Positions 18,201 to 25,419 of a DNA stretch of 64,000 nucleotides are shown here, in pieces. Every line of letters starts with the position of its first letter. Position 1 is the first letter of the stretch. The stretch comes from Planctomycetota bacterium (GTDB lineage Bacteria; Planctomycetota; Phycisphaerae; UBA1845; UTPLA1): positions 1-64,000 of the forward strand of contig QEVG01000009.1 in the NCBI GenBank assembly GCA_003576905.1, in the 5' to 3' direction. A model generated the notes under the pieces. The model did no database searches. It saw only the letters and a program-made list of their open reading frames with translations, and was not told the origin of the DNA. The position numbers and the translations under genes were made by a program.

Positions 18201-18769
18201 ACGGTCTGGCGCTCGATCCGGTGACGGGCCGGCTGAACCGCAAGCAGGGTTTCATCCGCGTGGACACGGCCTGGCAGGCCATTCACGCCGGAGACAGCAA
18301 CTTTTTCAACACGACGCTGGCAACGGGCGCTGCGTACGCGGCGGGCGATTCGCGCGGCGACGTGGCGGGTAATTCGCCCAGCCCCGGTGCCAAGCCGACG
18401 GGCGCGGACGGCGTTGTGAATGCCCAGGACGTCGATTATGTCAGCCGGAACTTCATCTCCGACTGGAGCGATCTGAACGCCGTTACGAGCGGCGGAAGGA
18501 TTCGGGACCTGTCGGCGGACATGGACGGCGACCTCGACGTTGATTGTGATGACGTGGCGGAGATCGTGATCGGCATCCTGAAGACGACGCTGACCGATCT
18601 CAACTTGAGCGGCAGCACGACGGCGGCTGACGTGGCCATCGCGTGCGCCAACCTCGGAGAGACGAACGCGACGTGGTCGCAGGGCGACGTCAACTGCGAC
18701 GGGCAGGTGACGCAGTCGGACATCGACGCGATTGCCGCCGCGGCGGGCGCTTCGAACGTGTGCCCATGA
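15218..18769 (+). CDS. Secreted 1183-residue protein: Cys-rich GACC repeats, PstS-like domain, dockerin-type repeats
   Basis: The ATG at 15218 follows GGGAGAGAAG. Residues 1-30 are a signal peptide ending in ARPARAG. Residues about 31-310 hold five or six Cys-rich modules of the pattern GACC-x-DGSC-x-C-x-GxGTxC. The rest resembles a split PstS-type phosphate-binding fold: AGATLFADFSAI, VNYRSVGSLNGVNEF, IDMASTDVPM, RDAGSGTRNACNN (compare the R-x-D-GSGT phosphate loop) and LAIGYTGYFG. A dockerin-like pair (GDLNGDGMTNALDVQDM and DGVVDIDDVFIF) is inserted around residues 445-500. More Ca-binding-type loops follow after residue 910 (DFNADGKRDWDD, DFDGDGNFGDS, DMDGDLDVDCDD, DVNCDGQVTQSD). It is probably exported to the cell surface. 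The PstS assignment is by motif pattern only. Confidence 0.75.
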   Translation: MQKRRLTSGIIVALAAAVCAVGAARPARAGVPTGACCLIDVGGTCQDAVTEGECGALGGDYRGDGTDCTTLGGGNPANACLGACCRLALGSCTANSTKLACEADYVVSVGPPEVRGNGIFQGYNTACGPDTCPALTGACCAPDGSCQVRTLQECQTIVNGFFNGVGTTCATAVCTGGCCLPDGSCITGVTYNDCCNAPNDGFFRGYATDCTSPDCPQAGACCFTDGSCLSLTPADCDAGGGSYQGSGVDCGSAGCTAVTGACLQPLGVCSVMNKVDCERSALYTGTGAPTYWIGPGTSCPTEGPYYLPGGGQVNMAGATLFADFSAIAGSTNDFINVSPDVIRPTGYPYNRFRDSDGDCFADAIQQLAPTYICPPGIWWGQWLVNYRSVGSLNGVNEFIDYQLLGIPGYKTLTERGVLNRVRYSDVGGVPTGLIPCPANCHPDTCGDLNGDGMTNALDVQDMADAIVGLAAPAPENGEFTQDGVVDIDDVFIFLECVLNKASPLVESATPVCVETIDMASTDVPMAWVVRLPGTPAWNRKPTSAGYGNNPVKSTTGFDQRLVSLERAHPVEGPISLNVNVTMPDSQTVFDNTIAISPVCAIANRGTGKRNVTYSELQHHWVSGRFPNGENLVAATRDAGSGTRNACNNALGIDPSWGGGDNIGNQSTVNDETRLGPLFQPTNCGGSGLIEQVVEYNRLAIGYTGYFGGSRAADDAFQGRYEILNIKKDVAGGTEFVRPTLNSILDNCNINTGYQVTASQTLATLGDPFDDVTGNPPMPNPAARDYLRNLFVSIQQFSAAPFTDTSATPAQALTRNFVLEAAVDCIPSIADPLTFNANPNFAQGAQDAVRATNVTFTPAYGSRNAAGRVPTRKSGEVYSDNTVANQSYRLPNGNHGAPWTAGATIPATFTRMRIAGDFNADGKRDWDDIPALMQAVNNPLAFEAADAALFPNNYIVPEIMGDFDGDGNFGDSTTSGAVGTNAITPNEMRDARYFADGLALDPVTGRLNRKQGFIRVDTAWQAIHAGDSNFFNTTLATGAAYAAGDSRGDVAGNSPSPGAKPTGADGVVNAQDVDYVSRNFISDWSDLNAVTSGGRIRDLSADMDGDLDVDCDDVAEIVIGILKTTLTDLNLSGSTTAADVAIACANLGETNATWSQGDVNCDGQVTQSDIDAIAAAAGASNVCP

Positions 18770-18800
18770 TCGTGTCGTGACCGAAGAACGTGAAACTTAG

Positions 18801-18838
18801 ACGGGAGACTCGCCCATGCGGCGGGTCTCCCGTTTTAT
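18801..18838 (+). terminator. Rho-independent terminator
   Basis: ACGGGAGACTCGC at 18801-18813 pairs with GCGGGTCTCCCGT at 18821-18833 (13 pairs, one G-U) around a 7-base loop, followed by TTTT. It lies after the secreted-protein gene and before the convergent crcB, and may serve both. Confidence 0.9.
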
Positions 18839-18881
18839 TGACGCGCGACCGTCGATGACGCGCTCGATCCGGGCATCGTAA

Positions 18882-19268
18882 TCAGAATGTCTTTTCGATG
18901 ACGTGGGCGACGCGGACGCCGATCCAGACCGCGCCGACGCCGAGCAGGACGCTCGCCGTGGCATAACTCACGGCGGCGAATCGGCCCGACTTCCAGAGGT
19001 CGTGGATTTCGTAAGCGAAAGTGGAGAATGTCGTGTACGCGCCGAGAAATCCGACGGCGATGGCCAGACGCAATCCATCGGCCGCGGGGCGGTCGCGAAA
19101 GAGCGTGAGGAAGACGGCGAGAAGAAAGCACCCGGTGATGTTCACGGTGAGGGTGCCGTAAGGGAACCCGCGCGGCGCCACGGCGGCGACGGTGTGGCCG
19201 ACGGCATACCGGGCGATCGCGCCCACAAACCCGGCCGCCCCAATGAAGATCGCCTGCCGAAGCACCAT
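18882..19268 (-). CDS. crcB: Fluoride ion channel CrcB/Fluc
   Basis: Product of 128 residues, the usual Fluc size, with four predicted membrane helices. Family signatures are visible: IGAAGFVGAIARYAVG, PYGTLTVNITGCFLLAVF and GFLGAYTTFSTFAYEIHDLW (the conserved GGxTTFSTF-type segment lining the pore). Fluc channels form dual-topology dimers that let fluoride leave the cytoplasm. The ATG at 19268 has GAGGTG a few bases upstream. A GTG at 19277 would overlap the stop of the nitrilase-like gene by four bases. Both genes are probably on one transcript. I found no fluoride-riboswitch consensus upstream of either gene. Confidence 0.93.
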   Translation of the reverse strand: MVLRQAIFIGAAGFVGAIARYAVGHTVAAVAPRGFPYGTLTVNITGCFLLAVFLTLFRDRPAADGLRLAIAVGFLGAYTTFSTFAYEIHDLWKSGRFAAVSYATASVLLGVGAVWIGVRVAHVIEKTF

Positions 19269-19273
19269 GTCCG

Positions 19274-20527
19274 TCACCTCGTGATCGGCTCGGCCCGCCG
19301 CGCCTCGGGCAGGCGGAAACAGGATGCCCGGCGCTGCTCCCAGAGGTCGGTGTCGGGCGTGAATCGCTTGTCGTCGGCGAGGGTGGGGGTGAGTTCCAGG
19401 CTTTCACCGCCGTCGGATTGTCGCCAGACGACCGCGCCGTCGGGCGCGACGACCTGTTGAACGGCGTCCGCCGCGACGACGGCGAAGACGCGGTTCTCGG
19501 CGGCGCGCGTTCGAAGCAGGGCGTCATCGCTGATGCGGCCGCGGTACAGCAGCACCTGTGCGCCGTCGAGGGCGGCGACCCTCGCGGGGGCAAAGGCGGC
19601 GAGCTGCGCGGCGCTGAACGTCGCGACCCGCACGCCCGCGGCCTTCAGGTTTGACGCGATGGAGTCGAAGTCTGCCCGAAGACGCAATGCGGCCTTTTCG
19701 ACGGAGGTGGTGGGGCGCGCGGCGGGTCTGTCGCCCAGCAGCCGCTGTCTCAGCTCGGGCTCGAGGAGCGGGGCGCGGCCGGGGGCGGGGGCGATCTCGG
19801 CGAGGATCAACTGTTCGCCGTGAATCGGCGCTTTGGCGAGCGTGTGTCCGGCGGCATCGACGATCTGGCTCTGGCCGACGTAGTGCAGCTTATCCTCCTC
19901 CCGGCCGCTTTTGCTGGCGCAGGCGAACGGCACGCCGAATTCCATCGCGCGGGCACGGATCATGAAATCGGCCTGTACGTTGAGGTACTGCCGCCCGGTG
20001 CGGTCGGCGTTGACCCACGCGGTCGGCTCGACGATGAACTCGGCGCCCTGGGTCACGAGGGTGGCGGTGATCTCGGGAGTCCGGGCGTCGGCGCAGATCA
20101 GGACTCCCATCCGGCCGAACTCGGAGTCGACGACGGACATGGCCGAGCCGGGGGAGAACCAGTAGTTGTCGCAGTCCCACATGAAGTTTTTTCGGCAGAT
20201 GCCGACCTGGCGACCCTTGCGATCGAAGACGGCGGCGCTGTTATAGAGCCTGCCGTCAGCTTCTTCGACGAATCCGGCGACGAGCCAGAGCCTGTTGTCG
20301 GCCGCGCAGCTTGAAAAGCGGGCGAGGACGGCGGCGGATCTCTCGATGTCCGGGCGCATGTAACGCTCGGCGGACTCGAGCCAGTATGCGGGGTACGTGC
20401 ATTCGGGAAGGACGAGGAGATCCGCGCCTTTCCGCCCGGCCTGGGCGGCGAGCCGGTCGGCCATCGGCCAGACGTCGCGCGCCTTTTCCATTGTTGTCGC
20501 TTCCATCTGACCGCATGCAACGATCAT
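19274..20527 (-). CDS. Carbon-nitrogen hydrolase (nitrilase superfamily) with extra C-terminal domain
   Basis: Product of 417 residues. Residues 1-260 are a complete nitrilase-superfamily domain with the Glu-Lys-Cys triad visible: Glu42 in LVLPECTYP, Lys113 in CRKNFMW and Cys145 in VLICADAR. Such enzymes hydrolyse amides or nitriles in the cytoplasm. Residues about 285-417 look like a second, shortened nitrilase-like segment (ASNLKAAGVRVATFSAAQL...AQVLLYRGRISDDALLRTRAAENRVFAVVAADA...VVAPDGAVVW) that lacks all three catalytic positions. The ATG at 20527 follows AGAGGA. The gene sits directly upstream of crcB in the same orientation. The substrate cannot be predicted. Confidence 0.88.
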   Translation of the reverse strand: MIVACGQMEATTMEKARDVWPMADRLAAQAGRKGADLLVLPECTYPAYWLESAERYMRPDIERSAAVLARFSSCAADNRLWLVAGFVEEADGRLYNSAAVFDRKGRQVGICRKNFMWDCDNYWFSPGSAMSVVDSEFGRMGVLICADARTPEITATLVTQGAEFIVEPTAWVNADRTGRQYLNVQADFMIRARAMEFGVPFACASKSGREEDKLHYVGQSQIVDAAGHTLAKAPIHGEQLILAEIAPAPGRAPLLEPELRQRLLGDRPAARPTTSVEKAALRLRADFDSIASNLKAAGVRVATFSAAQLAAFAPARVAALDGAQVLLYRGRISDDALLRTRAAENRVFAVVAADAVQQVVAPDGAVVWRQSDGGESLELTPTLADDKRFTPDTDLWEQRRASCFRLPEARRAEPITR

Positions 20528-20641
20528 TCGAGATCCTCTTGAGTGAGGCCGTGCGCTGGTCGGCGCTTCAGCGCATCGCGCTCCTGCCCCAGTTTAGTGC
20601 CGTCCGCCGGCACGTCCATGTACGGGGGGTAAGCCGGGCGA

Positions 20642-20671
20642 TTGCCTGGCAACCGGCGGTACCTCTATAAT
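20642..20671 (+). promoter_or_regulatory. Sigma70-like promoter for the DnaJ-type gene
   Basis: TTGCCT at 20642-20647 and a perfect TATAAT at 20666-20671 are spaced by 18 bases. The start site would be near 20678, leaving an 80-base leader before the ATG at 20759. No CIRCE-type inverted repeat is seen. Confidence 0.58.
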
Positions 20672-20758
20672 AAGGAGAAATATCCCGGCCGGCGGAGAGA
20701 CGCACCGGCGGAAAAACACGAATTCGATCGCTGCCCCCGGGTCGGCCAGCCGCAAACC

Positions 20759-21724
20759 ATGTCCAAAGCTGACTATTACGAAGTCCTCGGCGTATCTCGA
20801 AACTCCGGCGAAACAGAAATCAAGAACGCGTATCGGCGGCTCGCCAAGAAGTATCATCCCGACCACAACAAGGGAAACAAGGAGGCCGAAGCCCGTTTCA
20901 AGGAAGTGCAGGAGGCCTATGACGTCCTTTCCGACAGGGAGAAGCGTGCGAAGTACGACCAGTTCGGGCAAGCCGGAATCGACCCGCGCTTCGCGGGCGG
21001 CGGCCCGACGCAATGGTCCACGGCGGACGGGACTTCTTTCGACTTCGACTCGATTGCCGATCTCTTTGACTTTGGTGGCCGCGGGGGCGGCGGGCGAATG
21101 GGGTCCGTCATGGAGGAACTGCTGCGCCGAGCCCGGCGCGGGGGCGGCGTTCACGGGGACCACGTATCGGAAGCGCCTCCGGCAGGCGACCTCGAGCATC
21201 CGGTCTCGTTGACGTTCGATCAGGCGCTTCAGGGGACGTCCCTGAACATGCGGCTCGATGGGCCGGGCGGCACGGAAACGATCTCGGTGCGGATTCCCGC
21301 GGGCGTTCGGGACGGGCAGAAGATCCGCGTGCGGGGCAAGGGCCAGCCGGGCCGCGGGCATCGAAACGCCGGTGATCTTTACGTGGTGTGCCGGATATCG
21401 CCGCATCGGTACTGGGAACGGGTCGAGGATGATGTTTATCTCATGGTGCCGGTCACCCTCACGGAAGCGTCGCTGGGAGCGCGGATCGACGTGCCGACAC
21501 CGACGGGTGTTCAGACGGTGACACTGCCGGCCGGCACGGCAAGCGGGGCGAAGCTCCGGCTGGCGGGACAGGGCGCGCCGAACCCGAAGGACGGCCGGCG
21601 CGGAGATTTTTACGCGGTCATCAAGATTGTCCCCCCGGCCGGGATCACGGACGAACAGAAGCGCCTGTTGGAGCAACTCGCGGCGACGATGAAAGGCTCG
21701 CCGCGCGACGGGCTCTGGAGCTAG
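20759..21724 (+). CDS. DnaJ-type co-chaperone lacking the zinc-finger domain (CbpA/DnaJ type II-like)
   Basis: Product of 321 residues. The J domain (residues 3-70) has the helix pattern [33 protein letters not shown] with the essential HPD, then [25 protein letters not shown] Gly-rich linker (residues 80-135) follows, and then two beta-barrel substrate-binding domains: [18 protein letters not shown]...IRIPAGV-like, and [42 protein letters not shown]. The CxxCxGxG zinc finger of DnaJ is absent, so it is CbpA-like. It would stimulate DnaK ATPase and deliver unfolded clients. A consensus promoter lies 90-115 bases upstream. A small membrane-protein gene starts six bases after the stop. Confidence 0.92.
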   Translation: MSKADYYEVLGVSRNSGETEIKNAYRRLAKKYHPDHNKGNKEAEARFKEVQEAYDVLSDREKRAKYDQFGQAGIDPRFAGGGPTQWSTADGTSFDFDSIADLFDFGGRGGGGRMGSVMEELLRRARRGGGVHGDHVSEAPPAGDLEHPVSLTFDQALQGTSLNMRLDGPGGTETISVRIPAGVRDGQKIRVRGKGQPGRGHRNAGDLYVVCRISPHRYWERVEDDVYLMVPVTLTEASLGARIDVPTPTGVQTVTLPAGTASGAKLRLAGQGAPNPKDGRRGDFYAVIKIVPPAGITDEQKRLLEQLAATMKGSPRDGLWS

Positions 21725-21730
21725 AATTGC

Positions 21731-22141
21731 GTGGAGATATACGGGCGTTGTATTCGTCTGCCTCCGCGGGCCCTCCGGCTCGTGCCGATCCTGTGGCTCG
21801 CCGCACATGCGATGACCGTTGATTTGGCGATCGCGCAGGAAACCGACAGGGCGGCCGTAGTTGAGGACGCGGGCCCTTTCCCGACGACATCATCGGCGGA
21901 AGCTGCGCGGGAGCGACACCTCGCGAAGTGGCGGCTGGTTTTTTTCTGGACGGTCGTTCTCCTGATCGTGTTCGTGGTCGCCGCGGGGGTGATTGTGCGG
22001 TTTTCGGAGCGGTTCAGGGCGCTCCTCCTCCGCGGCAAGAGCAGACCCACGCCGACGGAGGATGTGTGGCTGATGCACAAGACGCCGGAGTACGGTGAGG
22101 ACAACGAGCCGGGGGGCGAGGGGCGCGACGCCGGGAGGTAG
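21731..22141 (+). CDS. Small membrane protein of unknown function
   Basis: Product of 136 residues from a GTG six bases after the DnaJ-type gene. Residues about 15-35 form a hydrophobic segment that could be a signal peptide (LRLVPILWLAAHAMTVDLAIAQE). A strong membrane helix at about residues 68-90 (WRLVFFWTVVLLIVFVVAAGV) is followed by a basic segment and a hydrophilic tail. This suggests a single-pass membrane protein with a short cytoplasmic C-terminus. It is probably co-transcribed with the co-chaperone. No family recognised. The GTG start is uncertain. Confidence 0.55.
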   Translation: MEIYGRCIRLPPRALRLVPILWLAAHAMTVDLAIAQETDRAAVVEDAGPFPTTSSAEAARERHLAKWRLVFFWTVVLLIVFVVAAGVIVRFSERFRALLLRGKSRPTPTEDVWLMHKTPEYGEDNEPGGEGRDAGR

Positions 22142-22416
22142 AGTGTCTCGGGTGAGACACCAGAAGGGGGGCCTCGCAGGCGTGACGTGGGATGCGCGGG
22201 CGAAAGGCGGCGGCGGGGCATCGCCGGCGTGCTCGGTTCGTGGAATCCCGGTGACTTGCAGGGGGGGTTGGTGGGCTCGCCGATCCATTCGATTGACGGT
22301 CGAGCGAAATAAGAAAGAGCCGAGAGCGCTGCGGAAGTCCGCCCGGCCATCACGCATGGGGAAGTTTGCGGGTTACACCGCGCGGTGAGTACGGCCCGTT
22401 CGGGTCATTGCGCCAA
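22142..22416. other. Intergenic region with a short hairpin
   Basis: GTGTCTC at 22143-22149 pairs with GAGACAC at 22154-22160 around a GGGT loop, starting just after the stop of the membrane-protein gene. There is no T-run, so it may protect the transcript end rather than terminate it. The rest of the gap shows nothing recognisable. Confidence 0.5.
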
Positions 22417-22447
22417 TGAAAAAAGCCACGGCGATTTGCCGTGGCTT
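22417..22447 (-). terminator. Rho-independent terminator of tRNA-Asn
   Basis: On the minus strand AAGCCACGGC pairs with GCCGTGGCTT (10 perfect pairs, bases 22423-22432 and 22438-22447) and is followed by a T-run. It sits just downstream of the tRNA-Asn gene. Confidence 0.92.
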
Positions 22448-22453
22448 GCTCAC

Positions 22454-22525
22454 CTCCCCGAGTAGGATTCGAACCTACAACCTACCGGTTAACAGCCGGC
22501 CGCTCTACCGTTGAGCTATCGGGGA
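22454..22525 (-). tRNA. tRNA-Asn (anticodon GTT)
   Basis: 72 bases that fold as a full cloverleaf on the minus strand. The acceptor stem TCCCCGA pairs with TCGGGGA and is followed by a G discriminator. The D arm is GCTC/GAGC, the anticodon loop CTGTTAA carries GTT, and the T arm is GTAGG-TTCGAAT-CCTAC. The 3' CCA is not encoded. A strong terminator follows at once. Confidence 0.97.
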
Positions 22526-23137
22526 TTCACTCTTTTTTGCAAGCCGTACAAGCTACGCCTAATTGCCGGCCTTGTCCAGTCCGGCGGGGTCGTTTTGCGA
22601 CCGTCGGGGCGGCCGCGCGGCAGGGCGACCGGTTTGGGTATCTGGCCGCGAACAATCGCGGCGTTTCGCGCCATGCGCCGCCCGGTTCCGCGGCGGAGCA
22701 TTCGCGGACCCGCGCGGGGCTTGCGTCGTTGCTTCGAGGGCCGCGACGCGCCGATAACCTCGCACAGGCTTGGTATCGTATCCCCCGCACGGGGGTCGTC
22801 AACGCCGCTGCGGGCTTGGCACACCGCCGTCGATTTCGCCCTCGCCTGCGCCGGAGCGGGTGCGCCCTTTTCATGGCGCGCGACACTCGTGGCGATACCG
22901 TTCCAGTGCGGCCCCGGTGGTCCGGGCACCGCACTATCGGCAAAACGGAGGTCGCGGCTTAGCCTTGTTGGAACCGGCATCGTTTGGGGAGCATCGGCGT
23001 CCCGCCGGTGCGACGCTGCGGTATGGACCGCTGGGACGTTGCTGGGGTCCATGATCACGACTGAAACGGGAACAGTACCGCACTCCCGGCGTCTATTGGC
23101 CGTTTCGAACGGCACGCGTAAGATAGAGAAGGCAATT
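22526..23137. other. Non-coding gap between two divergent tRNA genes
   Basis: 612 GC-rich bases. Long open frames exist on both strands, but their translations are Arg/Pro-rich, match nothing I know and, on the plus strand, run through both tRNA genes. I see no RNase P, tmRNA or SRP RNA signature. Its last part contains the tRNA-Thr promoter. Confidence 0.5.
23096..23124 (+). promoter_or_regulatory. Promoter of tRNA-Thr
   Basis: TTGGCC at 23096-23101 and TAAGAT at 23119-23124 are spaced by 17 bases. The -10 element lies 13 bases before the mature tRNA 5' end at 23138. Confidence 0.55.
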
Positions 23138-23210
23138 GCCGCCGTAGCTCAGTTGGTAGAGCAGCGGTTTTGTAAACCGCAGGTCATCGGTTCGAGTCCG
23201 ATCGGCGGCT
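23138..23210 (+). tRNA. tRNA-Thr (anticodon TGT)
   Basis: 73 bases. The acceptor stem GCCGCCG pairs with CGGCGGC. The D arm is GCTC/GAGC, the anticodon stem is GCGGT/ACCGC with loop TTTGTAA (anticodon TGT), and the T arm is ATCGG-TTCGAGT-CCGAT. The discriminator is T, and CCA is not encoded. Confidence 0.97.
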
Positions 23211-23365
23211 GTTTTGACGGGCGAAAACGCGGCAGCAGTAGACGTGGGCCTTCCGCTTGGGTCGTTTGTTCCGGTAAGAAGAGCGGGGCGCAGACGGCCC
23301 GGTGGGGCGGGGCCAATCGAATGTCGAGAGCGGGATGCTGACTTATAATGAGGCAGGGAGGCGGC

Positions 23366-25264
23366 ATGCGCTTCTTGCCTTGCGCATTTCTTCTGTTCGC
23401 GATTGTGCCTGCCCGCTGGGAGGCGCCGTGTGTTCCGTTTGCCGATGGGCTTGAGAGCGCGGCGTCGATCGCCGCGGCGGGCGGGTTTGTCAGCGGCAGC
23501 GCCGCTTTTTCTCCGGCGGTCAGTGGCAGCGGCGTGACACTATCGGGGTCGGGCTTCATCACCTATTCGAACTCGATCTTCAACGCGGCGTCGGGCAGCG
23601 TGGCGATGTGGGTGCGCAAGAACGCGGCCGATGCCGGCGGGGGGCTATTTCAGATCGGCATCGTCGGCCAGCCCCACAGCGTCGGGCTGGTGTATGGCAA
23701 CGATGACGATCTGTACCTGGAGGCGCGCGGCGCGGGCGGCGTGTCGGCGGCCGTCCTGGCGGAGAGCGCGCTGTCTCTGTCAGAATGGCGGCACGTGGTT
23801 GCGACGTGGCGCGATTCTGGCGTGGGAGTCGATCTGTGGCTTTTCGTGGGCGGCCGCTATTCGGGCTTCACGCGGCTTACCGCGCCCTGGGCGTTGAACG
23901 CGGGGCAGATGCAGGTCGGGTTTACGGGGTTTTACGGACTCGCGAACGTTCGCATTGACGAGCTTCGCTACTGCGACTGGCGCATGTCCGACGACGAAGT
24001 GTACGCCGAGTTCGTGGTGTCCGCTGGACGATATTCCGCGCAGCCCGTCGCAAAGCCGCCGAGCACGGGCACGGTACGCGTATCGGGCAGGTCGCTGCTC
24101 GTGGATGGTGCCCCGTACACGGTCAAAGGCGTTGGATACCAGCCGATTCCGATCGGCATGTCGATCAGCGGCGCAGCGGTCGATTTCGTTTATACCGACG
24201 GCGCTATCCTGTCACGGGACATGGCGATTTTGCGGGCAATGGGCGTGAACACGATTCGCACGTGGTCGCAGCCGCCCGATACCACGCTGCTCGACGCCTG
24301 TTGGAACGGTGGCGTTGATCCCATTCGCGTCATTCTCGGATTCTGGGTTCCGCAGGAGCCCGGCGTCAATTACGCGCATCCCGGGACAGCCGCGGCGATT
24401 GAGCTGGCGTTTCGCGAGGTGGTAAACCGGTTCAAGGGGCACCCGGCGCTTCTGGCGTGGGGCATCGGCAATGAGAACAACTTTACGTACGCGCGGCCGC
24501 TGGCGGAGTGGTATGCGCTGGCCAACGATTTGGCCGTGGCGGCGTATGAGGAGGAGGGGGCGGCGTATCATCCGTGCGTGATTGTCAACGGCGGGCTGCA
24601 GCATCTGGGTGACACGGCAAGCGGCTCTGATGACGCCGCGATGACCCATATCGACATCTGGGGGACAAATGCATACCCCGGTGCGTCGTTTCAATGCTTC
24701 TTCGACTACTTCGAGACCCTTTCGACGCGGCCCATCGTGATAACGGAATACGGCATCGATGCCTTCGACCAGGAGGGGGGCGTGGAATACGAATCCACGC
24801 ACGCAGAGTATGTTGTGGCGCAGTGGCGGGAGCTGCGGGCAAGGTCGATCGGCGGCGCGGTCATGGCCTACAGCGATGAATGGTGGAAGGCGGGCGATCC
24901 CTCGGCACATGACCTGGGAGGATACGGGACGGCGGCGCACCCGGACGGATATTCGAATGAGGAGTGGTGGGGCCTCTTGCGGGCGGTGGACAGCGGTCCC
25001 GGGCCGGACGAGCTTCAGCCGCGTGAAGCGTACTTTGCCCTTGCGGCCGAGTTTCTCGGTTTGCCCGGAGATTTGAATTGCAGCGGGACAGTTGATCTCT
25101 CGGATATCGAGCCATTCGTGGTGGCGCTTGTGGATGCGGCCGCCTACGGGGCGGGAATCGGCGCCGGGTGTGACATCGGACATGCGGACGTGAACGGCGA
25201 CGGCCGGGTCGATGGGCAGGACATCGGGCCGTTTGTGCAGATGTTGACGGGCGCGGGCGACTGA
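23366..25264 (+). CDS. Secreted LamG / GH-A-type glycosidase-like / dockerin protein
   Basis: Product of 632 residues from the ATG at 23366, which has AGGGAGG just upstream (an ATG at 23348 is the alternative). The N-terminus is a signal peptide. Residues about 20-220 are a concanavalin-like LamG domain (GSVAMWVRKN, LSLSEWRHVVATW, NVRIDELRYCDWRMSDDEV). Residues about 235-560 look like a TIM-barrel glycosidase of the GH2/GH5 kind: LLVDGAPYTVKGVGYQP, MGVNTIRTWSQP, HPALLAWGIGNENN (probable acid/base Glu near 369) and RPIVITEYGIDAF (probable nucleophile Glu near 460). The C-terminus has two dockerin-like loops (GDLNCSGTVDLSDIEPFV and ADVNGDGRVDGQDIGPFV). It probably acts on polysaccharides at the cell surface or outside. 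It stands alone, without linked transport genes. Confidence 0.82.
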   Translation: MRFLPCAFLLFAIVPARWEAPCVPFADGLESAASIAAAGGFVSGSAAFSPAVSGSGVTLSGSGFITYSNSIFNAASGSVAMWVRKNAADAGGGLFQIGIVGQPHSVGLVYGNDDDLYLEARGAGGVSAAVLAESALSLSEWRHVVATWRDSGVGVDLWLFVGGRYSGFTRLTAPWALNAGQMQVGFTGFYGLANVRIDELRYCDWRMSDDEVYAEFVVSAGRYSAQPVAKPPSTGTVRVSGRSLLVDGAPYTVKGVGYQPIPIGMSISGAAVDFVYTDGAILSRDMAILRAMGVNTIRTWSQPPDTTLLDACWNGGVDPIRVILGFWVPQEPGVNYAHPGTAAAIELAFREVVNRFKGHPALLAWGIGNENNFTYARPLAEWYALANDLAVAAYEEEGAAYHPCVIVNGGLQHLGDTASGSDDAAMTHIDIWGTNAYPGASFQCFFDYFETLSTRPIVITEYGIDAFDQEGGVEYESTHAEYVVAQWRELRARSIGGAVMAYSDEWWKAGDPSAHDLGGYGTAAHPDGYSNEEWWGLLRAVDSGPGPDELQPREAYFALAAEFLGLPGDLNCSGTVDLSDIEPFVVALVDAAAYGAGIGAGCDIGHADVNGDGRVDGQDIGPFVQMLTGAGD

Positions 25265-25419
25265 AGAATGCGCGTGTTGGAGGGGAGTCGCCGAGTGCGC
25301 GGGGGATGACTCGTCATTGAAGTTTGGGGACGGGTGCTTCGCGGGTCGTCTGCTCAAGGCTGTTCGTGCAGCATGGGCAACGAAAATGACGACATCGCGC
25401 GGGCGGATACAATGGGTCC

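Noticed and set aside
20528-20758. Fluoride riboswitch upstream of the nitrilase/crcB pair
   Set aside because: No match to the conserved core (the GGNGAUGG start and CUGAUGA-type pseudoknot) was found on the relevant strand.
22143-22160. Hairpin after the small membrane-protein gene as a terminator
   Set aside because: The stem is perfect but only seven pairs, and no T-run follows.
22511-23341. A 276-codon open frame across both tRNA genes
   Set aside because: It reads through tRNA-Asn and tRNA-Thr and gives a low-complexity product rich in Arg, Gly and Ser with no family pattern. It is a by-product of high GC.
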